The notes beneath the pieces were generated by a model. The model made no database searches. It worked only from the letters and a program-made list of their open reading frames with translations, and had not been told where the DNA came from. A program made the translations under genes and the position numbers. Positions 7,874 through 16,307 of a DNA stretch of 18,017 bases are shown here, piece by piece. Position 1 is the stretch's first letter; each line of letters opens with the position of its first letter. The stretch is from an uncultured Flavobacteriales bacterium (GTDB lineage Bacteria; Bacteroidota; Bacteroidia; Flavobacteriales; Flavobacteriaceae), in assembly GCA_913009535.1 (NCBI GenBank), contig CAJVXR010000025.1, forward strand, positions 1 to 18,017. The letters run 5' to 3'.

Positions 7874-9696
7874 TCATTAATAGTTTGCATTTCAACTAAG
7901 TTATGATATAGCCCTCTTAGTTTCATTAAATCTTTATGATTACCTTTTTCCATTATGGACCCTTTATTAAGAACAATAATATAATCGGCGTTTTTGATAG
8001 TCGAAAGTCTATGAGCTATAACAATTGATGTCCTGTTTTTCATCATCTTCTCTAAAGCATCTTGAACAAGTTTTTCACTTTCAGTATCTAAAGCAGATGT
8101 AGCTTCATCTAAAACCATAATGGGAGGGTTTTTTAATACTGCCCTAGCAATACTGATTCTTTGTTTTTGCCCACCTGACAACTTGTTTCCTGAATCTCCA
8201 ACATTATGGTATATACCTTGTTCTAAGTCTTTAACAAACTCCCATGCATTTGCGATTTTTAAAGCACTAATAACTTCTTCGTCTGTAGCATTATTTTTCG
8301 CTATAATTAAATTATTTTTAATAGTGTCATTGAACAATATTGAGTCTTGAGTTACTAAGCCTATTAGATTTCTTAGACTTTTTTTTGTAACATCTTTAAT
8401 ATTTATATTGTCAATAGAAATCTCACCTAGATTAATGTCATAGAATCTATTTACTAAGTTAGCAATAGTAGACTTACCACTTCCAGATTGACCAACTAAA
8501 GCTAGTGTTTTGCCTTTTTCTAATTCAAAACTAAATTCTTTAATTACTTTATCAGTCTTGTAGCTAAAACTTATATTATTAAATTGTATCGATTTGTCAA
8601 ATTGTGAAATAACCTTACTGTCTTTAGGGTCACTTACAATTGATTTATTCTCTAAAACCTGAATTACTCTTTCTGCAGCTGCATTACCTTTTCTAACTTT
8701 ATAACTTGCTTTACTAATTGCTTTAAATGGAGTTAAGATATTATAGGCTAATCCTAAAAAAACCATAAATGAACTCGGGTCTAATGTTTTGTCCTCCAAA
8801 ACCATCTGACCACCATACCAAAGTAAAACAGTTATTGAACAAATACCTAAAAACTCACTAATTGGCCCAGCAAGATTTGTTCTATTTAGTAAGTTATTTG
8901 AGTAATTATAATATTTTTTTGTTGAGTTATTAAACTTCTTTTTAAATAAGTTTTCAGAAGTAAAACTTTTTATGATTTTCAAACCATTTAAAGTTTCATC
9001 AACAAGAGATAAAAATATCCCTTGTTCTTTTTGAACTTTATTTGATTTTTTCTTTAAGGATTTACCAATAAATGATATAATTAGTCCAGAAATAGGAATA
9101 AATATAAATACAAAAATCGCAAGTTTACTATTGATAAGGAGCATCGATATCAAAGTAAAAATTATCATTAAAGGCTCTTTTACAATTAATTCTAATATTC
9201 CTAAAAAAGATACTTGAAGTTCAATAACATCAGATGATATTCTTGATAAGATATCTCCTTTTCTTTTTTCTGAGTAATAAGAAACTGAAAGCTCTGTAAT
9301 CTTATTATATAAATCATTCCTAACATCTTTAATAACTCCATTTCTGAGATATGTAATAAAAAACAAAGACAAATAATTAAATATATTTTTTAATAAAAAT
9401 GTAATCACAATAATTAATATCATAAAAATTAAGACATCATTACTGCCTTCACTTTTTTTCATTGTAACATAGAAATTTAGATAATCTTCACCAAAGGATA
9501 CTAAATCTGCAAATCCACTCCATACAGGAGCTTCTTGTAAAGTTTTTGTTTGATTAAACAACACCTTTAGCATTGGGAATAAAGATATCATGGATAATGT
9601 ACCAAAAAAAGCATAAAAAATATTAGATATAATATTTAGTATAGCAAAATGCTTATATGGTATTGCATATTTTAGTATTTTTTTAAAATATTCCAT
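7870..9696 (-). CDS. ABC exporter, fused permease and ATPase (MsbA-like, type IV fold)
   Basis: Inner-membrane ABC half-transporter of 608 residues that works as a homodimer. The N-terminal domain has about six membrane segments (roughly 17-37, 88-112, 172-190, 192-212, 283-300, 307-325). The nucleotide-binding domain shows Walker A GQSGSGKST at 402-410, Q-loop Q450, signature LSGGQ at 506-510, Walker B IMVLDE at 525-531 with catalytic E531, D-loop SALD at 534-537 and H-loop H562. All are intact. This group includes lipid flippases (MsbA) and drug exporters; the substrate cannot be read from sequence. Its ATG overlaps the TAA of the phosphohexomutase gene by one base (TAATG), and its stop overlaps the MbnP-family start. 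The upstream neighbours suggest an envelope lipid or glycolipid substrate; the downstream ones suggest a tie to the copper/heme module. The first is more likely. Confidence 0.93.
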   Translation of the reverse strand: MEYFKKILKYAIPYKHFAILNIISNIFYAFFGTLSMISLFPMLKVLFNQTKTLQEAPVWSGFADLVSFGEDYLNFYVTMKKSEGSNDVLIFMILIIVITFLLKNIFNYLSLFFITYLRNGVIKDVRNDLYNKITELSVSYYSEKRKGDILSRISSDVIELQVSFLGILELIVKEPLMIIFTLISMLLINSKLAIFVFIFIPISGLIISFIGKSLKKKSNKVQKEQGIFLSLVDETLNGLKIIKSFTSENLFKKKFNNSTKKYYNYSNNLLNRTNLAGPISEFLGICSITVLLWYGGQMVLEDKTLDPSSFMVFLGLAYNILTPFKAISKASYKVRKGNAAAERVIQVLENKSIVSDPKDSKVISQFDKSIQFNNISFSYKTDKVIKEFSFELEKGKTLALVGQSGSGKSTIANLVNRFYDINLGEISIDNINIKDVTKKSLRNLIGLVTQDSILFNDTIKNNLIIAKNNATDEEVISALKIANAWEFVKDLEQGIYHNVGDSGNKLSGGQKQRISIARAVLKNPPIMVLDEATSALDTESEKLVQDALEKMMKNRTSIVIAHRLSTIKNADYIIVLNKGSIMEKGNHKDLMKLRGLYHNLVEMQTINE

Positions 9697-11405
9697 TAAT
9701 TTATCTTGAGATCTGAAATTATTCGATTAATCTTTAAATTTAGTTTGTGTTCATAATCAACATAATTCTCTTTCTTAATTACCTTTTCATTAACACTAAT
9801 ATAGAACTTAATTTTTGGTTCGGTTCCACTAGGTCTTAATGCAACTTTTGTACCATCGGCAGTTGTGAAAATTAAAACATTTGATTGTGGTAATAATATC
9901 TTTGTTTTTAAATTATTAGTGGTGCTGATAGATTTAGAAGTTAAGTAGTCATCTATTTTAATAATTTGCGACTTATCAATTTCATTGGGAGAATTATTTC
10001 TGAAACTCTCCATGATACTATTTATTTCTTTATTACCGTTAATTCCTTTTTTTGTCAATGAAACTAGTTTTTCTTTAAAAATTCCGTGTTTCATATGTAT
10101 ATCTTGCAGTTTTGAGTAGATGCTGTCTCCTTTGCTTTTTAATTGAGCTGCGATTTCACAAGCTAGTAGAGTGGAGGTGATTGCATCTTTATCTCTTACA
10201 AAGTCACCAACCATAAAACCAAAACTTTCTTCTCCACCGCCGATAAAATCTAACTCTGGATGATCTTTAATCATTTTAGCTATCCATTTAAAGCCTGTTA
10301 GTCCTAATTTACATTCAATATTATAATAGTTTGATATTTTATTAATTAATGGAGTAGATACTATTGTAGAACCTATAAATTGATTGCCATTTAATTTATT
10401 TTCGTTTTTCCATTTCTCACACAAGTACTCTATTAGTATGGCCATAACTTCATTACCATTTAATAGCACCAGTTCATTGTTTTTATCTCGGACTGCTATC
10501 CCTAGTCTATCACCATCTGGATCTGTACCTATGATAATATCTGCTTTATGCTTGTATCCTAGCTTAAGCGCCATAGCTAAAGCTTCAGTTTCCTCAGGAT
10601 TTGGAGATGTTACAGTCGGAAAATCTCCATCAGGAACCCTTTGTTCCTCTACAATAAATACATTATTAAATCCGGCTTTTTGTAAGACATCTGGCATTAA
10701 AGTTATTGATGTTCCATGTAATGAAGTAAAAACTATATTTAGTTTATTTTTTATATCATTATTGTCAGATAACTTAGCAGTTTGAATACTATTTTTAATA
10801 AATGCATCATCAACTTCTTTATCGATGTATTTTATTAAATCAGTATTTGATTTGAAATTTATTTCCCTGTAATTCAGTTTGTTAATTTCCTCTATTATAT
10901 TTTTATCCTCAGGCGGTACAATTTGACCTCCATCCTCCCAATAGACTTTATATCCATTATATTCAGGAGGATTATGAGAAGCTGTTAAAACAATTCCACA
11001 TTTACAGTTTAAATATTTTAATGCAAAAGATAATTCAGGAGTTGGTCTTAAATCACTAAATAAATATACTTTAATGTTATTAGCAGAAAAAACATCCGCA
11101 ACAACTTTAGCTAATTTTTTACTGTTATGCCTACAATCATAAGCAATAACTACTGAAATATTTTTTTTAAATATTTTGGTTAAGTAATTGCTAATCCCTT
11201 GAGTATTTTTACCTAATGTATATTTATTTATCCTGTTAGTACCAGGTCCCATTAAGCCTCTCATACCTCCAGTTCCAAACTCTAAGTTTTTATAAAAACT
11301 ATCCTCTAGTTGATCTTCATTCTCAATTAAGGATTTAGTTGCTTTTATAGTGGCTTGATCAAAGGGTGGTTCTAGCCATTCTTGAAATATTTCTTTATAA
11401 TTCAT
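9696..11405 (-). CDS. Phospho-sugar mutase (phosphoglucomutase/phosphomannomutase family)
   Basis: Cytoplasmic alpha-D-phosphohexomutase of 569 residues, the long form common in Bacteroidota and Firmicutes. It interconverts hexose 1- and 6-phosphates. The four functional loops are complete: the phosphoserine loop TASHNPPEYNGYK at 141-153 (S143), the Mg2+ loop GTDPDGDR at 293-300 (D295, D297, D299), the sugar-specificity loop GGGEESFG at 389-396 and the phosphate-binding loop RPSGTEPK at 524-531. Glucose versus mannose preference cannot be decided; GEESFG is typical of both. It probably supplies sugar 1-phosphates for nucleotide-sugar and envelope glycan synthesis, matching the glycosyltransferase just upstream. 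It lies 68 bp after the glycosyltransferase gene and overlaps the ABC exporter gene by one base. Confidence 0.94.
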   Translation of the reverse strand: MNYKEIFQEWLEPPFDQATIKATKSLIENEDQLEDSFYKNLEFGTGGMRGLMGPGTNRINKYTLGKNTQGISNYLTKIFKKNISVVIAYDCRHNSKKLAKVVADVFSANNIKVYLFSDLRPTPELSFALKYLNCKCGIVLTASHNPPEYNGYKVYWEDGGQIVPPEDKNIIEEINKLNYREINFKSNTDLIKYIDKEVDDAFIKNSIQTAKLSDNNDIKNKLNIVFTSLHGTSITLMPDVLQKAGFNNVFIVEEQRVPDGDFPTVTSPNPEETEALAMALKLGYKHKADIIIGTDPDGDRLGIAVRDKNNELVLLNGNEVMAILIEYLCEKWKNENKLNGNQFIGSTIVSTPLINKISNYYNIECKLGLTGFKWIAKMIKDHPELDFIGGGEESFGFMVGDFVRDKDAITSTLLACEIAAQLKSKGDSIYSKLQDIHMKHGIFKEKLVSLTKKGINGNKEINSIMESFRNNSPNEIDKSQIIKIDDYLTSKSISTTNNLKTKILLPQSNVLIFTTADGTKVALRPSGTEPKIKFYISVNEKVIKKENYVDYEHKLNLKINRIISDLKIN

Positions 11406-11426
11406 TATTTACAGAGTGTTTTTTAA

Positions 11427-11434
11427 CAAAACTA
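11427..11434 (-). promoter_or_regulatory. Possible -7 promoter element upstream of the phosphohexomutase
   Basis: The minus strand reads TAGTTTTG, a TAnnTTTG match 22 bp upstream of the mutase ATG, inside the 68-bp gap after the glycosyltransferase gene. There is no TTG at about 20 nt upstream. Chance matches of this short motif are frequent in such AT-rich DNA, so this is a weak call for a secondary promoter inside the operon. Confidence 0.2.
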
Positions 11435-11473
11435 GTTAACTGAGAGTATTTAAATGTAAAAATGTTGTTAAAA

Positions 11474-12421
11474 CTAATTTTGAATAGTAGTATCGATATT
11501 GTAGTGTTTTTTACTTTGATTATTTCTAGTCATCATTTCGCCTAAAAAACCAGCAACAAAAAACTGACTTCCAAGAATCATTGTTGTTAAGCTTATGAAA
11601 AATTCTGGTCTTTCAGTTATTAATCTACCGCTAGGGTTGAAATATACTTTATCGATTCCTAAGTATGCTGCAAATGCAAACCCTATCATCAACATTAAAG
11701 CCCCTATGGTTCCAAAAAAGTGCATTGGTCTCTTGCCAAATCTTGACAAAAACCATATTGTCACAAGATCTAAAAAACCGTGAGTAAATCTATTCATACC
11801 GAATTTTGTTTGACCATATTTTCTAGGTCTATGTTTAATAATTTTTTCTTCAATTTTAGTATACCCTTCATTGCTAGCTAGTATGGGTATATATCTGTGC
11901 ATTTCTCCATATACATTGATGTTTTTTACGACCTCATTTTTATAAGCCTTTAAACCGCAATTAAAATCGTTTAATTTTATACCAGATGTTAGTCTAGCAC
12001 AAAGATTAAAAATTTTAGATGGTAGATTCTTTGTTAATACGGGATCGAATCTTTTTTTCTTCCAGCCAGAAACTATATCAAGATTTTTTTCTGTAATTAA
12101 ATTATACATCTCTGGAATTTCTTCAGGATCATCTTGTAAATCCGCATCCATAGTAAAAACTATTTTTCCCATTGCAATATTAAATCCAGCGTGAAGGGCT
12201 TGCGATTTCCCATAGTTTTTTAAAAATTTTATCGCTTTGAATGATTTGTTATTAAGACAGATGCTTTTAATTATATGCCACGAATTATCATTACTACCAT
12301 CATCAATATATATAGCTTCATATTTAAATGAACTTTTTTTCATAACTGAATCTATCTTATGACTTAGTTCTTTTAAAGATTCACTTTCATTCAATAATGG
12401 AATTATAATAGATATGTCCAT
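11474..12421 (-). CDS. GT2 glycosyltransferase with two C-terminal membrane helices (GtrB/DPM1-like)
   Basis: Membrane-bound family 2 glycosyltransferase of 315 residues. The GT-A domain (1 to about 215) has SIIIPLLNESES at 4-15, IDDGSNDNS at 39-47 and the metal/nucleotide-binding DADLQDDPEE at 92-101. Two predicted membrane helices follow (about 232-256 and 272-296), the layout of enzymes that transfer a sugar from a nucleotide donor to polyprenyl phosphate on the cytoplasmic face (GtrB, ArnC and related). A role in envelope glycan or lipid modification is therefore likely; donor and acceptor are unknown. The start shares one base with the stop of the DUF4199 gene (TAATG), so translation is probably coupled. 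The phosphohexomutase and ABC exporter downstream fit the same envelope pathway. Confidence 0.92.
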   Translation of the reverse strand: MDISIIIPLLNESESLKELSHKIDSVMKKSSFKYEAIYIDDGSNDNSWHIIKSICLNNKSFKAIKFLKNYGKSQALHAGFNIAMGKIVFTMDADLQDDPEEIPEMYNLITEKNLDIVSGWKKKRFDPVLTKNLPSKIFNLCARLTSGIKLNDFNCGLKAYKNEVVKNINVYGEMHRYIPILASNEGYTKIEEKIIKHRPRKYGQTKFGMNRFTHGFLDLVTIWFLSRFGKRPMHFFGTIGALMLMIGFAFAAYLGIDKVYFNPSGRLITERPEFFISLTTMILGSQFFVAGFLGEMMTRNNQSKKHYNIDTTIQN

Positions 12422-12945
12422 TAAGCTTCTGTTTTATCTCTTTTAAGTATTAATGAAGTTACAAGACCTATGAGCGAAAAGAAGATAAGATTTCCAACAT
12501 ATTGCATAGCTATAGTTGATAAAGAGAAATTACTCTTTTTTGAGGCTTCGTCCATACTTAATGCTATCAGATCACTTGACATTCCGAAACCTTCAAGCAT
12601 TTCTTTTGTCATTATGAGCATTTCTTCATCTAAAACTTTAGCAGCATCAGGATCTACGATTACAAACACTAAAATTGTGGTTAAATTACCTAACAGATAT
12701 CCTACTGCAATAGCTATAAAATAAGATGTGAAGGCTTGTTTAAAAGAAGCTCCATTATTGATTTTTCTAGATTGAATTGTAGAGTAAATCCCTGCAGCAA
12801 CGATAATTATAAAAAAACCAACTCCAAACATTGGGTTTAGAAATAATTTAAAATCTATAGCATAGGCCAATATTGTTGATAATGCTAGTACACCACCTAA
12901 TTTATAACCAATATCTACTGAAATATTTTTCATCTTAGTTTCCAT
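12421..12945 (-). CDS. DUF4199-family integral membrane protein
   Basis: Small membrane protein of 174 residues with four predicted helices at about 13-31, 37-54, 72-97 and 144-167. The loop between helices 3 and 4 is acidic and methionine-rich (about 98-135). The pattern of helix 2 ending in a short basic stretch (SRKINNGASFKQAF at 59-72), followed by helix 3, is characteristic of DUF4199 proteins of Bacteroidota, whose function is unknown. It is the first gene of the minus-strand operon and has a TATATTTG element 23 bp upstream of the ATG. Its stop shares one base with the glycosyltransferase start. A second in-frame ATG four codons in is possible. Confidence 0.85.
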   Translation of the reverse strand: METKMKNISVDIGYKLGGVLALSTILAYAIDFKLFLNPMFGVGFFIIIVAAGIYSTIQSRKINNGASFKQAFTSYFIAIAVGYLLGNLTTILVFVIVDPDAAKVLDEEMLIMTKEMLEGFGMSSDLIALSMDEASKKSNFSLSTIAMQYVGNLIFFSLIGLVTSLILKRDKTEA

Positions 12946-12967
12946 ATTTTTAATTTATTATTAAAAA

Positions 12968-12975
12968 CAAATATA
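12968..12975 (-). promoter_or_regulatory. -7 promoter element for the DUF4199-led operon
   Basis: The minus strand reads TATATTTG, a full match to the Bacteroidota -7 consensus TAnnTTTG, 23 bp upstream of the DUF4199 start. A TTG at the ideal -33 distance is missing; the area reads GTTTATTT instead. It forms a divergent promoter pair with the L31 promoter, about 60 bp away. Confidence 0.45.
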
Positions 12976-13014
12976 ACAAAAGCAATTTCTTCTGTAAATA
13001 AACTTAACATTATA

Positions 13015-13045
13015 TTGCTATATATTAAAAAAATATTTAGATTTG
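13015..13045 (+). promoter_or_regulatory. Bacteroidota-type promoter for rpmE2
   Basis: TTG at 13015-13017, a 20-nt spacer, then TAGATTTG at 13038-13045. Both elements and the spacing fit the -33/-7 consensus (TTG, about 19-21 nt, TAnnTTTG) of Bacteroidota housekeeping promoters. Transcription would start near 13050, giving a leader of about 22 nt before the L31 ATG. No leader structure is visible. Confidence 0.6.
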
Positions 13046-13071
13046 CACCTCAAAATTTAAAACATTTAACG

Positions 13072-13323
13072 ATGAAAAAAGACACTCATCCTAAGGATTA
13101 TAGATTAGTAGCTTTTAAAGATATGTCAAACAGCGATGTATTTTTAACAAAATCAACTGCTAATACAAGTGAAACAATTGAACATGAAGGTGTTGAGTAC
13201 CCATTAGTTAAAATGGAAATTTCAAGAACTTCTCATCCATACTACACCGGTAAATCTAAACTTGTAGATACAGCTGGTAGAATCGATAAATTTAAGACTA
13301 AATACTCTAAATTTAAGAAGTAA
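13072..13323 (+). CDS. rpmE2: 50S ribosomal protein L31 type B
   Basis: Large-subunit ribosomal protein of 83 residues. I chose the ATG at 13072 (MKKDTHPKDYRLVAFKDMS) over an upstream ATG at 13015, because the upstream one overlaps the promoter and would add 19 unrelated residues. Type B features: HP near the N-terminus, VFLTKST, EGVEYPLVKMEISRTSHPYYTGK, then GRIDKFKTKYSKF at the end. There is no cysteine, so it lacks the CxxC zinc site of type A L31. Type B L31 in many bacteria is the zinc-independent paralogue induced in zinc shortage. In Bacteroidota it is commonly the main copy, and no Zur-like operator is evident here. It has its own promoter and terminator. Confidence 0.95.
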   Translation: MKKDTHPKDYRLVAFKDMSNSDVFLTKSTANTSETIEHEGVEYPLVKMEISRTSHPYYTGKSKLVDTAGRIDKFKTKYSKFKK

Positions 13324-13350
13324 ACATATTTAAAATATTTATTTTATTAA

Positions 13351-13381
13351 AGTCTTTCATCTTTTTGAAAGGCTTTTTTTT
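13351..13381 (+). terminator. Intrinsic terminator after rpmE2
   Basis: AGTCTTTCA (13351-13359) pairs with TGAAAGGCT (13366-13374), a 9-bp stem with one G-U pair and a 6-nt pyrimidine loop, followed by a run of T to 13381. It starts 27 nt after the L31 stop and ends 22 nt before the GlmU-like start. It must therefore be partly leaky, or the next gene has its own promoter that I cannot identify. Confidence 0.75.
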
Positions 13382-13403
13382 ATTTTTACATAAAATGTAA
13401 CCC

Positions 13404-14582
13404 ATGAATTATATATTATTTGATGGACCTAGTAGAAATAATTTACTTCCACTAACCTATACAAGACCCGTTGCAGAGATTAGGGTAGGGGTACTAACTA
13501 TTCGAGAAAAATGGGAGACTTTTTTGCATTCAACTATTACTACAATTACAGAAGACTATCTTTCTGATAAGTTCCCAATGGTAGAGTTTGATGAAAATAT
13601 TTTTATTAACGCTTCTTTTTTGCCAAACCTAGAACTTGTTAAGTTAATATCTAACTTAAAACCTAATCAGTCAATTAATTCAGGTGATAATTTAATTGCT
13701 TTTTATTCAAATCAAAGCCAAGAAGAAATTGACTTAGACACTTTTAAGAAAATAAATTTCACAACTCCGTTATTGCAAATAACTTGTTTGACTGATATAT
13801 TTAAAATTAATTCCTTGGCTATTAAAGCTGATTATGATTTGATTACTAATAACAGGGTTTCATCAAAAATATCAAATACTAATAATTTAATTCATCCTGA
13901 AAATATTTTTATAGAAGATGGTGTTAGTATGGAGTTTGTTACTTTAAATGCAACTGATGGACCAATTTATATAGCTAAAGACTGCGAGATTATGGAAGGT
14001 TCATTAATTAGAGGCCCCTTTGCATTATGTGAAAACTCAATATTAAAGCTTGGATCTAAGATTTATGGAGGTACAACTATTGGTCCTTATTGTAAAATAG
14101 GAGGTGAAGTTACTAATTCTGTTGTTTTTGGTTATAGCAATAAAGGGCATGATGGTTATTTGGGTAATTCTTTGATTGGAGAGTGGTGTAACTTAGGAGC
14201 TGACACAAACACTTCTAATTTAAAAAACAATTATGCAGATGTTAAGATATGGAATTATGAAGAGGATAAATTTCTAACAACAGGAGAACAGTTTTGTGGA
14301 CTTATAATGGGAGATCATAGTAAGAGTGCTATAAACACAATGTTTAATACTGGAACTATAGTAGGCGTTTGTTCTAATATTTTTGGTTCTGGCTTTCCAA
14401 GAAATTTTGTACCAAGTTTTTCTTGGGGTGGAAATAAGGGTTTTACTGAATATAATATTGATAAAGTTTTTGAGGTTAATACAAAAGTTATGAAGAGAAA
14501 AAAATGTATTTTTTCTGAAAAAGATAAAGCAATTTACACACACCTAAAGACTATTACTAGTCCTTACCGATCTAATTTTTAG
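13404..14582 (+). CDS. GlmU-like sugar nucleotidyltransferase / left-handed beta-helix acyltransferase of the Bacteroidota type
   Basis: Cytoplasmic protein of 392 residues. The N-terminus MNYILFDGPSRNNLLPLTYTRPVAEIRVG is characteristic of the alternative GlmU family of Bacteroidota rather than of classical GlmU, which has a LAAGxGTRM loop. The C-terminal half (about 160-345) carries hexapeptide repeats of a left-handed beta-helix (IFIEDGVSM, IYIAKDCEIMEGSLIRGPF, IYGGTTIGPYCKIGGEV), then the GDHSKSAINTMFNTGTIVG segment. It is expected to act in UDP-GlcNAc formation for peptidoglycan and lipopolysaccharide, as a glucosamine-1-phosphate acetyltransferase and/or uridylyltransferase. The exact activities are not shown by the sequence. 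It follows the L31 terminator, and its last 11 nt overlap the convergent substrate-binding protein gene. Confidence 0.88.
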   Translation: MNYILFDGPSRNNLLPLTYTRPVAEIRVGVLTIREKWETFLHSTITTITEDYLSDKFPMVEFDENIFINASFLPNLELVKLISNLKPNQSINSGDNLIAFYSNQSQEEIDLDTFKKINFTTPLLQITCLTDIFKINSLAIKADYDLITNNRVSSKISNTNNLIHPENIFIEDGVSMEFVTLNATDGPIYIAKDCEIMEGSLIRGPFALCENSILKLGSKIYGGTTIGPYCKIGGEVTNSVVFGYSNKGHDGYLGNSLIGEWCNLGADTNTSNLKNNYADVKIWNYEEDKFLTTGEQFCGLIMGDHSKSAINTMFNTGTIVGVCSNIFGSGFPRNFVPSFSWGGNKGFTEYNIDKVFEVNTKVMKRKKCIFSEKDKAIYTHLKTITSPYRSNF

Positions 14583-16164
14583 TAACCCTTCTTAAATCTA
14601 AAATATTTATTGGGTTAACTCCTAAGCCTTTTACATTTTTATGAGTAAACCTAATTACTTCGTCATAGTACAATGGTACAATAACGGATTCTTCCATTAT
14701 AATTGAATCCATTTTTCTATATAAAGATTCTTTTGTTTGTTGATTTTTTTCACTCAATGATGATTCATATAATTTATCATAAATTTTATTTGAAAAATGA
14801 GTATAATTTGGGCCAGATGGTGCTAAATTTTTAGAATAATATAGGGATAAGTAATTTTGTGCATCTGGATAATCTGCAACCCAGCTAGCTCTGAAAAAAT
14901 CTAATTTGCCATTAGCTTTGGCTTCCTTTAAGGACGAGGCGGGTATTACATCGACAATAATATTAACTCCTATTTTTTCAATTTCTTTTTGAATAAATTC
15001 ACAAAAAACTAAATAATTACTTGTGGTTGTAAGTTTTATTGTTGGGTTTTTATCACCAGACTCACTTATGTATTGATTAACTAATTCCCTTGCTAACTCT
15101 TGGTTGTACTTATAATAAACTTCAGTAGAGTAACCAGGCAATCCATTTGGTATAAAACCAGTATTTGCATTTACACCTATCCCATTTCTTAGGAATTTTA
15201 TCATTTTATTTCTGTCAAAGCCTAAATTAATTGCTTGTCTAATTAACTTAGATGTAGCAATTGGATTTGAAGATTTGTTGTAAAACCCTAAATATTCTGT
15301 ATTTAGATATGGTGCTCTAATAATATTGATTTTGTCTGAATATTTATCAGATAATTTTCCTACTCTATCTAAAAGCTCATCTTTGTAGGATTCATCTAAG
15401 CCTGAAATAAAATCTAAGTTTGATTGTATGAATTCTAAGAACTCACTTTGTTTCTCAGGGATAAATGTTACTGAAACTGCTTCTAGATATGGTAAAGCAC
15501 TTCCACTTTCGTCTTTTTCAAAATAACTTTCATTTTTTCTAAGCACTAATTTTATATTCTCTTCCCATCTTTTAAATTTAAATGGTCCAGTTCCTATTGG
15601 ATTTCTTCTAAAGTCATTACCATAGTGCTCAACAATTTCCTTAGGCACAACCGAGCAATATTTCATTGAAAGGATTCCTAAAAAGGCATTAAAGGGCTCT
15701 ATTAGCCTAATTTCAAAAACACTGTCATTTACTGCTTTATAATCTTCAACTTTCTCTAATACCCATGCTCCCGGAGAGGCTAATTTCTCGTCTAGAATTC
15801 TGTCAAAGCTATATGAGAAATCTTTGGCAATAACTTTTCTGTTATCTAATAACTCATGATCATGAAATTTAATATTAGTATTTAAATTAAATGTATAAAC
15901 TTTTCCGCTATTAGAAATATTCCAGTTTTTTGCTATTGAAGGAATAATATTTAAGTTCTTGTCCATTTCAACAAGCCCATTGAATAATTGATTTACTACC
16001 CATATATCGGAATTATCTTTTGCGAAAGCTGGATCTAAAGAGCTGATGTTTTTATGCTCATTATATCGAAAAACTAAGTGATCATTATCATCATAAGTAT
16101 TAACACTACACGTATTTAGTATTAACAACACTATTATTGATAATATTAATTCAATTTTAATCAT
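14572..16164 (-). CDS. ABC transporter substrate-binding lipoprotein, family 5 (OppA/DppA-like)
   Basis: Solute-binding protein of 530 residues for peptides or similar solutes. The N-terminus has a hydrophobic stretch (about 5-16) ending in LNTC with Cys19, a plausible lipobox, so it is probably an inner-membrane lipoprotein facing the periplasm. Family 5 features: SSLDPAFAKDNSDIWVVNQLFNGLVE at about 41-66, PSIAKNWNISNSGKVYTFNLN, NPIGTGPFKFKRWEENIKLVLRKNESY, RQAINLGFDRNKMI and SWVADYPDAQNYLSLYYSKN. No permease or ATPase gene is adjacent, so it is an orphan here; partners may be elsewhere. The 143-bp upstream region has no clear TAnnTTTG on the minus strand. Its 3' end overlaps the GlmU-like gene, tail to tail, by 11 nt. 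Confidence 0.9.
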   Translation of the reverse strand: MIKIELILSIIVLLILNTCSVNTYDDNDHLVFRYNEHKNISSLDPAFAKDNSDIWVVNQLFNGLVEMDKNLNIIPSIAKNWNISNSGKVYTFNLNTNIKFHDHELLDNRKVIAKDFSYSFDRILDEKLASPGAWVLEKVEDYKAVNDSVFEIRLIEPFNAFLGILSMKYCSVVPKEIVEHYGNDFRRNPIGTGPFKFKRWEENIKLVLRKNESYFEKDESGSALPYLEAVSVTFIPEKQSEFLEFIQSNLDFISGLDESYKDELLDRVGKLSDKYSDKINIIRAPYLNTEYLGFYNKSSNPIATSKLIRQAINLGFDRNKMIKFLRNGIGVNANTGFIPNGLPGYSTEVYYKYNQELARELVNQYISESGDKNPTIKLTTTSNYLVFCEFIQKEIEKIGVNIIVDVIPASSLKEAKANGKLDFFRASWVADYPDAQNYLSLYYSKNLAPSGPNYTHFSNKIYDKLYESSLSEKNQQTKESLYRKMDSIIMEESVIVPLYYDEVIRFTHKNVKGLGVNPINILDLRRVTKN

Positions 16165-16307
16165 ATAATTTTAATTTGTGAATCCACAACTTTGTAAAAA
16201 GTAATAAATCATTCGACAAAAATCTTAATTAATGGTATGCATTAGTTAAATTAAAGTCTATAGATTTTTTAGATAATATACGATTGAGTAAAAACTCTAG
16301 AGTTTGT

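Noticed and set aside
10384..10785. Plus-strand open frame of 133 codons inside the phosphohexomutase gene
   Set aside because: It is antisense to a strongly conserved coding region that includes the Mg2+-binding loop; its Ser-rich translation is typical of shadow frames.
13015..13071. Upstream ATG that would extend ribosomal protein L31 by 19 residues
   Set aside because: The extension covers the TTG and TAGATTTG promoter elements and does not resemble any L31 N-terminus; type B L31 normally begins MKKDxHP.
16176..16189. Inverted repeat TTGTG-AATC-CACAA just upstream of the substrate-binding protein gene
   Set aside because: A 5-bp match is expected by chance at this density. It lies 11 nt from the start codon, but I see no second copy or promoter overlap to support an operator.
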